Made by a program: the position numbers and the translations under genes. Below are positions 1-7,116 of a DNA stretch of 64,000 nt, one piece after another; position 1 is the stretch's first letter, and the number at the start of each line of letters is the position of its first letter. The notes under the pieces are model-generated. The model made no database searches and was not told where the DNA came from. It saw nothing but the letters and a program-made list of their open reading frames with translations. Source of the DNA: Paenibacillaceae bacterium (GTDB taxonomy: Bacteria; Bacillota; Clostridia; Lachnospirales; Lachnospiraceae); the NCBI GenBank assembly GCA_015057705.1, contig SVDU01000005.1, positions 1 through 64,000 of the forward strand, written 5' to 3'.

Positions 1-342
1 TTCAAAATCAATTTCACGATTTTCTGTCTGATGCCAGGTAAACGATTGTTTCTCAATCTGTGACCAATTTAACTGATTATATTCCAGGCGTTCCCAGTGC
101 TGACCTTTTCCGGTTTTTGTTTCAATTTGATTCCAGTTTAATGCGGCTTGATCGTACTGGCTCCAGGGAGCATCAGTACTGTCAAAATTGTCCCAGTTGT
201 ATCCAGATATGGCCTGTAAAAAGGTTTTGTTAAATATACGCTGTAATAAATAATTCTTGTCATTTTCCACCACTCCCCAAGAAATTTGTGTTTCTTTTCC
301 TTCATATAGGGTGGGAATATGTAAGCATTCAGGTCGGTTCAT
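1..342 (-). CDS. Partial W-rich repeat protein, cut by window start
   Basis: The reading frame opens at an ATG preceded by AGGAGG (351-360) and stays open for 114 codons to the window edge, so only the N-terminal part is visible. No signal peptide is seen. From about residue 48 the protein carries short units built around a tryptophan followed by Gln or Asn and an acidic residue (NWDNFD, PWSQYD, NWNQIE, HWERLE, NWSQIE, TWHQTE). I do not recognise the family. Such W-x-Q-x-E repeats suggest a structural repeat protein, possibly a phage tail or surface component, given the tail-like gene at 816-1262. Function is not assignable from the fragment. Confidence 0.6.
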   Translation of the reverse strand, partial: MNRPECLHIPTLYEGKETQISWGVVENDKNYLLQRIFNKTFLQAISGYNWDNFDSTDAPWSQYDQAALNWNQIETKTGKGQHWERLEYNQLNWSQIEKQSFTWHQTENREIDFE

Positions 343-477
343 AAATAATAGATTCCTCCTTTCATTTTTCTAATTTTATTAGTTTTATTTTATAATTGAT
401 TGTAATTAAATTTTTCGTATATTAATTCTCGTCTTCCATCTTGATTATTATGTTTTACGCACCAGTATGTTATTTTA

Positions 478-510
478 TACGTATACTCCTTTTATGAAGG
501 AGTATACGTA
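478..510. repeat. Perfect 14-bp inverted repeat, 5-nt loop
   Basis: The arm at 478-491 (TACGTATACTCCTT) is the exact reverse complement of the arm at 497-510, separated by TTATG. No T-run follows on either strand, so it does not look like an ordinary intrinsic terminator. It lies between the 5' end of the W-rich gene and a 3' gene remnant. It could be an operator, a recombination-associated hairpin or a recoded terminator; the sequence does not decide. Confidence 0.7.
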
Positions 511-529
511 GTTCCGTCTGACTTAAGTA

Positions 530-811
530 AATAGCAATTTAAATATTATCGGAACTGACATAGAATATCCTATTATTTTTGGAGGGGGAAACAGTGGATA
601 TGCTTCTTCATCCGGGATATCGCTCCCTCATAGTTCTCGGTATAATGTAACTATTACTGGAGTTAACGTACAAGATACCGTTGTTGATTACAGTAAGTGG
701 CAAATTCACATGAGCCCCAACAGTTTTAGCATTTATACCAATGATCCTTCATTGTTTAGTTCTGCGCCCGGAAACTACGGATATGTTCGAGTTAATATTT
801 CATTAAAATGA
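530..811 (+). pseudogene. 3' remnant of a tail-fibre/surface-like gene
   Basis: An open frame of 93 codons runs to a TGA at 809-811. It is closed upstream by an in-frame TAA at 524-526, and I see no start codon with a ribosome binding site. The translation is rich in Ser, Gly, Asn and Tyr (IIFGGGNSGYASSS, NVTITGVNVQD, FSIYTNDPS, NYGYVRVNISLK), typical of beta-structured C-terminal domains of phage tail fibres or exported proteins. It ends only 4 bp before the stop of the convergent tail-like gene. I read it as the tail end left after recombination or deletion; the family is not identified. Confidence 0.45.
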
Positions 812-815
812 CCAT

Positions 816-1262
816 TTATGACCACGCACCCCATACTCCATTCCACCATATACGTCGCTTGAATCCAAGATTCCAATCAAAAAACTGTTGAATAACCGTT
901 GAAGGGTGATTGAAAACAAGTAACAACCCATCTTTGCCAGTAGGTGTTTTTGCGCTTCCGTCATCACCAATGTAGATAAATGCGATCTGCGTTGCATACA
1001 GATCATCAAGCGAGGTAAATGAGCCGTTGGTGGTGGAATATGTTTTTGACGGTAGTATGTTATCTAAATCACTTTTATCTGCTTTGTTACTTAAATTGCT
1101 ATTTACATTATCTAAATTGCTATTTACATTATCTAGATTGCTATTTATCTTAGTTATCTTCTCATCAATAATGGTATTATCATTGACAAAATCTTGTCTA
1201 ACCGGTTTATCCGATGCTTCCCATAAATTTAACCCTAATGATGTTTTGTTTGTACTTGACAT
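816..1262 (-). CDS. Phage-tail-like protein with heptad repeats and knob-like C-terminus
   Basis: A 148-residue protein. Its N-terminus (LGLNLWEASDKPVRQDFVNDN) resembles the start of clostridial phage tail or collar proteins. Residues about 35-70 form tandem heptads (NVNSNLD repeated) that should make a trimeric coiled coil. The C-terminus (FKRRIWWNGVWGAWS) resembles the end of pyocin-knob/tail-fibre domains, usually followed by a few more residues. The ATG at 1262 follows the GGAG of TAGGAGAAAAAT. No other phage structural or lysis genes are in view, so it may belong to a prophage or tailocin remnant extending left of the window. Function is inferred from composition and motifs only. Confidence 0.55.
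   Translation of the reverse strand: MSSTNKTSLGLNLWEASDKPVRQDFVNDNTIIDEKITKINSNLDNVNSNLDNVNSNLSNKADKSDLDNILPSKTYSTTNGSFTSLDDLYATQIAFIYIGDDGSAKTPTGKDGLLLVFNHPSTVIQQFFDWNLGFKRRIWWNGVWGAWS
1093..1155. repeat. 21-bp tandem repeats encoding coiled-coil heptads
   Basis: Two identical 21-bp units (1093-1113 and 1114-1134) are followed by a third, diverged unit from 1135. On the minus strand each unit encodes one seven-residue heptad of the tail-like protein. Identical neighbouring units can expand or contract by replication slippage without shifting the frame. Confidence 0.75.
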
Positions 1263-1429
1263 AATTTTTCTCCTATAAATTTAAATTTTTTTAATTTATT
1301 CTGTTCTATTAAATTTGGCATTAATACATCTTCTTTTTTCGAACATATGTTCTTTTTAGGTATCAGTAATTATTTAATATTTACAAAATATTAATAAAAG
1401 ATAAGTTTAAATTTTTACATTTTTTCTAC

Positions 1430-1462
1430 AAAAAAAGCGAAGCAGTCTAAAACCACTTCGCT
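1430..1462 (-). terminator. Intrinsic terminator of the GGDEF gene
   Basis: On the minus strand the stem AGCGAAG/CTTCGCT (arms 1456-1462 and 1436-1442) is followed by a run of seven T. It lies about 50 bp past the diguanylate cyclase stop codon. Confidence 0.75.
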
Positions 1463-1513
1463 ATTATGTCTTACATATTAATATCACATTATTATTCACT
1501 TTTTATAACAATC

Positions 1514-2611
1514 TCATTCCCATAATTTTTCATTACCAATTTTCGCTTTATTCCGATACATCGTCTCATCTGCATAATAAATTGCTTTATAGATATCATT
1601 CCCTTTTTCATGTATGGCAACACCATAGGAAAATGAAATTGGCAGTTCGTAAATAGTACCGCAATATTTCTGTGCTGCTTTTAATACACATTTCATCTCT
1701 ACTTTACAAATACGGCTGCTGATAAGAACAAATTCATCTCCTCCATAACGATATAACTTCATATGTCTGGACTTCTGTTTTAAAACAGCTTCTGTTACTC
1801 TGCAGATTGCTAAATCTCCTGTGGAATGTCCATAACGGTCATTTAACTGCTTTAAATTATTTAAATCTATCATGGCAATGGTACACTGATGTTTAAAGTT
1901 AAGTTTTTCCATTTGTTTTTCATAAGCAACCCGGCTGTATGTACCTGTCATGGAATCGTAAAGTATTTTCTGGGTAGTTAAAAGTAAATAATACAAAACA
2001 ACACATACAGATGAAACATTCCATATCATGAAATTCAAATCAAAAAATAATTCCAGGCAGACAGCTGAACCAATCCCGATAAAAGCAGCTGTTAGAAATG
2101 TCGTCTCTGCCCTTCTGTTGGGCTTATTCTGCTGTTTGGCAGAAAATACAATCAGTGTCAGCAGATAGAAAAATCCAACCGTTATAGACGTGGGAAACAG
2201 AGGCCCCCTTTTGTACAGATTACTGCTGTTTACAGAGAAAATCCAGCCATTCCATAAACTTAATACGCTTAGCACAGCATTTATTAACTGGGGAAAATAG
2301 AACATTTTTGACATCTTTCCTGACACACCGGTATCATAAATCAACACCATAATCATAGGAGAACATGGACCAATAACAAAATTCAGACATGTAGTGATGC
2401 TTCTAAACCTCCATGCCAGTCCTGCATCACCCAAGACTGCAAAATACTGATCCAGTGATGTGACAGCCATTAAAAACAGCAGAAGAAAAATTTCCAGCAG
2501 AAATAAACGTTTAATTTTCTGGGAAAAAAGTTTGTCCACCGAAACCATTACCCCAAAAAACAGCAGGATTAAAAGCGGTGCGTAATAGGATCTCATTGCC
2601 TCATGTAACAT
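1514..2611 (-). CDS. Membrane-bound GGDEF diguanylate cyclase
   Basis: Predicted to make cyclic di-GMP from two GTP. About 365 residues: the N-terminal ~220 hold six to seven hydrophobic segments, in the arrangement of membrane sensor regions with unknown ligands. The C-terminal GGDEF domain contains the intact signature GGDEF at residues 290-294 and upstream DLNNLKQLNDRYGH and YSRVAYEKQM segments typical of active cyclases. No RxxD inhibitory site is seen five residues before GGDEF, so product inhibition through that site is unlikely. The start has a GAGGAAG ribosome binding site. It stands alone with its own terminator. No c-di-GMP effector or EAL phosphodiesterase is in view. Confidence 0.9.
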   Translation of the reverse strand: MLHEAMRSYYAPLLILLFFGVMVSVDKLFSQKIKRLFLLEIFLLLFLMAVTSLDQYFAVLGDAGLAWRFRSITTCLNFVIGPCSPMIMVLIYDTGVSGKMSKMFYFPQLINAVLSVLSLWNGWIFSVNSSNLYKRGPLFPTSITVGFFYLLTLIVFSAKQQNKPNRRAETTFLTAAFIGIGSAVCLELFFDLNFMIWNVSSVCVVLYYLLLTTQKILYDSMTGTYSRVAYEKQMEKLNFKHQCTIAMIDLNNLKQLNDRYGHSTGDLAICRVTEAVLKQKSRHMKLYRYGGDEFVLISSRICKVEMKCVLKAAQKYCGTIYELPISFSYGVAIHEKGNDIYKAIYYADETMYRNKAKIGNEKLWE

Positions 2612-2742
2612 AAAGACTTCCTCACAATCTTAAAGTGTGAATCATATTTAAGCAGGACAAACAGCAGTTGATTATAAAACTATATTATCATTTAACGGGA
2701 GATTCCACAATTTTATTTTCTGCCATTTTCTACAAAATCAGA

Positions 2743-2790
2743 CAAAAAGCGCGCTGCAAAAATCGTATTTTTCTGATCTTGCAGCACGCT
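2743..2790 (-). terminator. Intrinsic terminator after the broken pectinase gene
   Basis: Arms 2748-2759 and 2779-2790 (AGCGCGCTGCAA and TTGCAGCACGCT, one mismatch) form a 12-bp stem. On the minus strand it is followed by TTTTTG. It lies about 40 bp beyond the stop of the cell-wall-binding segment. Confidence 0.75.
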
Positions 2791-2832
2791 CATATGTTTT
2801 ACTTGATTATGTACTTGTAACGTCAGGTAAAA

Positions 2833-4635
2833 TTATGATTTCATCCATTCGCCTTTTTCATTAACCCGGTATCCATCAGGTGTAACCGTATTTAAAAGGC
2901 ATTCTCCTGACTGGTTTAAATAATACCAGCTGTCATTTACCATGACCCAACCGGTTGCCATGGAGCCGTCCGCATTCATAAAATACCAGTTTTCTCCAGT
3001 CCATACCCAGATTGTCTGCACCTCCGTCGGTTGCCAGATAGTACCATTTACCCTCTACCTGCTTCCAGCCGGTAGTCATATATCCGGTCTGTCCGAATCG
3101 GAATCACCATCGAAATGGGAAGGATTGAGAGTAGGATTTAGCGTCGGTTCTGGTTATGGTTCCAATATACTCCACATAACCTCAGGCCCGCTGTTTGTCC
3201 AGTGGAACAGACCGCTGCCATCTTTTGCTCTCCACCATGCATCTGCCGCTTCCACGCGGAATGTATGTGGTACAGATAAATCCAGATTATTTACCGTGTA
3301 GAATTCATCCTTTGTGGTGAAGGTACCATTGACATGATTAAAATAATCCCCCTCCTTTTTTCCTTATACTCGTAAGTCTGTCCTGAGTCATTGAATGCCT
3401 CAACGGTAACTTCATTGCTCTCCTCCATCATTCTTCCAATGGTCATACTTATGTTACTGGCTTTTGGATCAGCAAGCTGATATTTATAAACCGTAGCTGA
3501 CAGCTCCCCGTCTGCGTATGCCCGGTATCCCCTGACTCTTGGATCCTTGCTGGCTGCAAACTTGGCAGTCGCCCAGGTGTAACCCACTCCGCTGAATGTA
3601 ACCTGACTGGATTCCGGTTCTTTTAACTCCGGATCTTCTACCTCTGATGTGGTTACTTCATACGCCAGTTCTGGTGTCCTGTTTCCTGTCTGATCAACAC
3701 CATAAACCTTGAATAAGTAGCAGGTATCCGGTGAAGGTCCCCCGATTTCACAGGATGTCCCGCTTACTGGTTTAGTTTTGTCAATTAACTCATCTTCCAG
3801 GTATGTTTCCACGATATACCCGGCAATTTCTCCTTTACCTGCCACCTGATCCCCATCCACGGCTGCAGGCCATTTTAATGTTACTTTACGCTCAGATCCA
3901 CTCTTGGTTGATTTCGATGCACTGGCAAGCACGGCTGCGTCCTCCGGCCAGACGGGCTTTGACACTGCATCATAGGAATTTACTGACTGTGTAGTTGTAC
4001 CAATAAAATTCAAGTTGCTGCAGGCACTGATATTCGCCCATGCCTGCGGAATGCATCAATGTTGTAAAATTCTGCGGGCTTATCTGCCGGTTCCACAGTC
4101 ATAGCCTGGTTCGCATCACTATAAGTGGTATTAAAGGTAAATACCTTTTGGGCATCCCCCACCGCACAGTCGCGAATCAGTACATCATAGATTCCGCCTC
4201 CGTTTACAGGTGCACTCTTAAAACGGAACGGCATATCACTGTGATTTAAAACATTGTCCTCCACAAGCATACTGCCAATGCCTGCTCCCGTATGGCTCCC
4301 TGCTGCAATTGCACCACCATGGCATTCCCTCAGAAAATTGTTAAATGTCCAGATTTCCCTTGATGGCTTCTGATCTGTATCCTGCGGAGGTAAATCCCTC
4401 TTCTGACCGCTTTGCACTATAATCCGTAATGTCAAACAATTCCGGTTTACTGGTTGTTGACCAGGAGATACTTGCACGGCTGCCAAGTTCCTCTCCTGCC
4501 CCATCCACCGCCACTACAGAAAAGTTGTAATTCTGCATGTGCCAGACCGCCGCCCGGCACTCCCCACTGCGGCAGCATGGCGACCGCTAAAAGCACCGCC
4601 ACACCCCTCCTGCATTGTTTTCGCAAAGCATTCAT
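2833..4635 (-). pseudogene. Broken exported GH28-like pectinase with Fn3 and cell-wall-binding repeats
   Basis: Fragments of one ancestral gene lie in order on the minus strand but in different frames. They are: a signal peptide starting at 4635 (MNALRKQCRRG... with an AHA cleavage site); an Fn3 tail (SVVAVDGAGEELGS, around 4341-4538); a parallel beta-helix segment with a GH28-type core (CHGGAIAAGSHTGAGI, 4010-4370); Fn3-like domains (3291-4013); a frame-shifted segment rich in Trp (3170-3350) interrupted by a stop; and a C-terminal YxxWYYLN-type cell-wall-binding repeat (2833-3050). I count at least four frame changes plus loss of the N-terminal catalytic half. GH28 enzymes cleave polygalacturonan, which would match the pectin-sugar genes at 56-64 kb. 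The gene is not functional as read. Confidence 0.85.
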
Positions 4636-4658
4636 ACTTATTTCTTCCCCTTTTGTAG

Positions 4659-4672
4659 TGTAAGCGCTTACA
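4659..4672. promoter_or_regulatory. cre-like catabolite repression operator
   Basis: TGTAAGCGCTTACA is a perfect 14-bp palindrome matching the CcpA cre consensus (TGWAARCGYTWWCA). It lies just downstream of a promoter and 24 bp upstream of the pectinase pseudogene start, where bound CcpA would block initiation. The operator therefore outlived the gene it controlled. A LacI-family repressor other than CcpA could also bind such a site. Confidence 0.75.
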
Positions 4673-4677
4673 GCAGA

Positions 4678-4706
4678 ATTTTACAACTCTCTTTCAAATT
4701 AATCAA
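4678..4706 (-). promoter_or_regulatory. Sigma-A-type promoter of the broken pectinase gene
   Basis: On the minus strand, -35 TTGATT (4706-4701) and -10 TAAAAT (4683-4678) are separated by 17 bp. The predicted start site falls in the adjacent cre palindrome. Confidence 0.55.
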
Positions 4707-4992
4707 GCTTACTTATGCACTTTTGGTAAATAATGACAATATCTTTATGTGTTAACACCAATTTTTTCCAAATAAAAGTTTTATAATTTGTTATTTTTAC
4801 ACATATTTTTACTTATGTTTTTATTAGTTTTTTCATTAATCCAAGTCGGTTAAGCACTTACATTTTTCGACATTTTTCATTTTCAGAGCACATTTGACCT
4901 TCTAAGCTAAATAATCTTTAAGGAGAAATATAAGTCCCGTTTAAGATTAAACCTCTATCATAAATCTGACACCATATAAAAGGAGGCAGATT
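4707..4992. other. AT-rich intergenic region, no gene seen
   Basis: This stretch separates the divergent pectinase pseudogene and the carbonic anhydrase gene. It is strongly AT-rich and holds no supported ORF or RNA gene. The carbonic anhydrase ribosome binding site (AAAAGGAGGCAG) is at its right end. I could not place a convincing -35/-10 pair for that gene. Confidence 0.5.
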
Positions 4993-5541
4993 ATGATTGA
5001 GGAAATTCTGAAATACAATGACATCTTTGTAAACAGCGGTTTCTATAAACGCTTTAATACCAACAAATATCCCCGAAAAAGGCTTGCCATACTAACCTGT
5101 ATGGATACAAGGCTGGTAGAGCTTCTTCCAGCAGCTCTGGGCATTCATAACGGTGACGTGAAATTAATTAAAAACGCCGGCGGAATGATCTTAGATCCTT
5201 GTGACAGTACAATCCGGAGCCTGCTGATTGCCATACTGGATTTTGGTGTGGAAGAGATCATGGTAATTGGCCATACTGACTGCGGTGCCGCATCTGTCAG
5301 TTCAGAATCCATTATTACCCGTTTAGTGCAGCGGGGAATTACAAGAGAAACAATACAAAGTCAAAGAGAAATGGGGTTTGATTTTGAAAATCTGTTTCAG
5401 GGATTTGAGGATACAAAAACTTCTGTCAAGCGCTCTGTTTCTCTGTTAAAAGAGCATCCACTTATGCCTTCGGGTGTTATCATAAAAGGCTTTGTTATGG
5501 ATATTTCCTGCGGCAGGCTGGATCCTGTCAGCGCCTCATAA
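4993..5541 (+). CDS. Beta-class carbonic anhydrase
   Basis: Catalyses CO2 hydration to bicarbonate in the cytosol. The 182 residues are the usual length for the short prokaryotic beta class. Zinc ligands are visible as C36, H94 and C97 (CMDTR and GHTDCG). The D38/R40 catalytic dyad is present. The start follows AAAAGGAGGCAGATT. It is a single-gene unit closed by its own terminator and converges on the citrate transporter. Bicarbonate supply could serve carboxylation steps of fermentation, but no link to the neighbours is shown by the sequence. Confidence 0.92.
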   Translation: MIEEILKYNDIFVNSGFYKRFNTNKYPRKRLAILTCMDTRLVELLPAALGIHNGDVKLIKNAGGMILDPCDSTIRSLLIAILDFGVEEIMVIGHTDCGAASVSSESIITRLVQRGITRETIQSQREMGFDFENLFQGFEDTKTSVKRSVSLLKEHPLMPSGVIIKGFVMDISCGRLDPVSAS

Positions 5542-5549
5542 AATTAAAA

Positions 5550-5592
5550 GCGTTCTGACTGCTGATACACAGCATTTCAGAACGCATTTTTT
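5550..5592 (+). terminator. Terminator of the carbonic anhydrase gene
   Basis: GCGTTCTGA (5550-5558) pairs with TCAGAACGC (5577-5585), followed by ATTTTTT. It begins just past the stop codon. Confidence 0.85.
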
Positions 5593-5600
5593 AATGCAGA

Positions 5601-5634
5601 AAAATTTAACGGGGCTGCATATTGCAACCCCGTT
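5601..5634 (-). terminator. Terminator of the citrate transporter gene
   Basis: Arms AACGGGG (5608-5614) and CCCCGTT (5628-5634) form a stem. On the minus strand it is followed by AAATTTTT, 20 bp past the transporter stop. Confidence 0.7.
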
Positions 5635-5654
5635 ATTCTTAGGAGATATTTTAA

Positions 5655-6992
5655 CTAAAATGTAATGACACCAAGCGCAACGCCGGCAACCAGACATACA
5701 AGGCTGACGCCCCAAATCCAAAGGAACGAATTCTTTATGTGGTCTTTAATCTCAACACCAGCAAGACCGACACCAAGGAAAGTGGCCGGAACTACCGGGC
5801 TGATGAAGGTTGCACAGTTGCGGCATACTACCATGGCAATTGCGGTATGAACAGGATCTACTCCAAAGCTGTTTCCTACACTGATAAGAACCGGAAGCAG
5901 TCCGTAGAAATAAGAATCCGTACAGAACAGCATTGTCAGCGGTACAGATAAAACGCCAATAATAAGAGGCATAAAACGACCCATAGACTGTGGAATAAAT
6001 GAAGCAAGAATATTCGCCATATGGTTCATGATTTCACTCTGTTCCAGCACGCCTAAAAATACACCGGCTGCAAGAATCGTAGAAGCCATCATAAGAGCAG
6101 GACCGGAATGAGATTTAATAATCTTATTCTGAAGTTTCGCTCCCGGGTAGTTAACCAGAAGTGCAATTACACAGCCTACCATGAAAGTTAAGTAAGATGG
6201 AACCTTTAAAAATACAAGACAATAAATAACAAGCAGGGTAAGTCCTATGTTAAAGAATAAAAGCTTAGGTCTTGCAAGATCACCCAGTTCACTGGTAGAA
6301 GCGCTTTCTTCCAGTGCTTCATAATCATCTATCTCCAGCGTGCTGTCAATTCCTGCACCACGCTTTTTCTCCATCATTCCCCAGAAGAATGCGGTAAATA
6401 ACGCAATAACAATACCAACTGCCTGCATCGGAAGGATTCTCATCCAAAGTACATTGGCTTCAATTCCAAGAACAGAAGCAGCACGCATGGTAGGTCCGCC
6501 CCATGGAAGTAAATTCATAACGCCCATAGCTGTTACACAAATTAAAAGCAGTGTGGTAGGACGCATTTTCAACTTTTTGTAAATTGGAAGCATAGCCGGT
6601 ATTGTGATCAGGAACGTAGAAGCTCCGCCTCCGTCTAAGTGACCAATTATAGCAATAATGCAGGTCATTAATGCAACACCAACTACATTATGCCCCACTT
6701 TTTTCATTAAAGCATTGATGATGCTGTCAAACATACCTGCATCCGTCATAATTCCGAAAAATAATACGGAAAATATGAACAGTGCAGCAGTGGAATGCAC
6801 ATCAGCAACCCCCGCCTTAATAAAATCCCCAACTTCTTTGACTGTAAAGGTTCCTGTTAAAACCAGGATCAGCGCGCTGACACAGGATACTCCGATGAAT
6901 GCCAGAGCCGGTACAGTAACATTTCTCAACAGTAAAACAATGATCATGATAATGGTTGCAAATCCCAATAATGCAAGCATTGTCTCATTCAT
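5655..6992 (-). CDS. CitMHS-family citrate (metal complex) transporter
   Basis: A 445-residue polytopic membrane protein with 11-12 hydrophobic segments. Features typical of the CitMHS family are the early GVADVHSTAALFIFSV segment, GHLDGGGASTF, MNLLPWGGPTMRAA and the late FCTDSYFYGLLPV. Members import citrate as a complex with a divalent cation, driven by protons. The location next to a hybrid kinase and the citDEFGC genes supports citrate uptake for citrate lyase. A central hydrophilic loop rich in acidic residues (around 220-245) is cytoplasmic. The start has an AGGAGGAAG ribosome binding site. It lies downstream of the kinase on the same strand, separated by a long inverted repeat. Substrate is inferred from context and family. 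Confidence 0.88.
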   Translation of the reverse strand: MNETMLALLGFATIIMIIVLLLRNVTVPALAFIGVSCVSALILVLTGTFTVKEVGDFIKAGVADVHSTAALFIFSVLFFGIMTDAGMFDSIINALMKKVGHNVVGVALMTCIIAIIGHLDGGGASTFLITIPAMLPIYKKLKMRPTTLLLICVTAMGVMNLLPWGGPTMRAASVLGIEANVLWMRILPMQAVGIVIALFTAFFWGMMEKKRGAGIDSTLEIDDYEALEESASTSELGDLARPKLLFFNIGLTLLVIYCLVFLKVPSYLTFMVGCVIALLVNYPGAKLQNKIIKSHSGPALMMASTILAAGVFLGVLEQSEIMNHMANILASFIPQSMGRFMPLIIGVLSVPLTMLFCTDSYFYGLLPVLISVGNSFGVDPVHTAIAMVVCRNCATFISPVVPATFLGVGLAGVEIKDHIKNSFLWIWGVSLVCLVAGVALGVITF

Positions 6993-7034
6993 GTTTTTCT
7001 TCCTCCTCTATATTTTGTTATAGAGAAAGTATAA

Positions 7035-7112
7035 AAGTCCAACCTTACAGCCTCACATCTTCTCCCTTTCATTTCTTTAAGAGAAAAATTAAAAGTTGTT
7101 AAGATTGGACTT
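7035..7112 (-). promoter_or_regulatory. Long-loop inverted repeat between kinase and citrate transporter genes
   Basis: Arms 7035-7047 and 7100-7112 match over 13 bp with one G-U-compatible difference, around a 52-nt interior. On the minus strand the second arm is followed by TTATACTTT. It could be an attenuator or weak terminator between the two genes, or a two-site operator. Confidence 0.45.
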
Positions 7113-7116
7113 CCAA

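Noticed and set aside
2942-3301. Plus-strand open frame of 119 codons inside the broken pectinase region
   Set aside because: It is the complement of recognisable cell-wall-binding and Fn3-like coding sequence, with no ribosome binding site.
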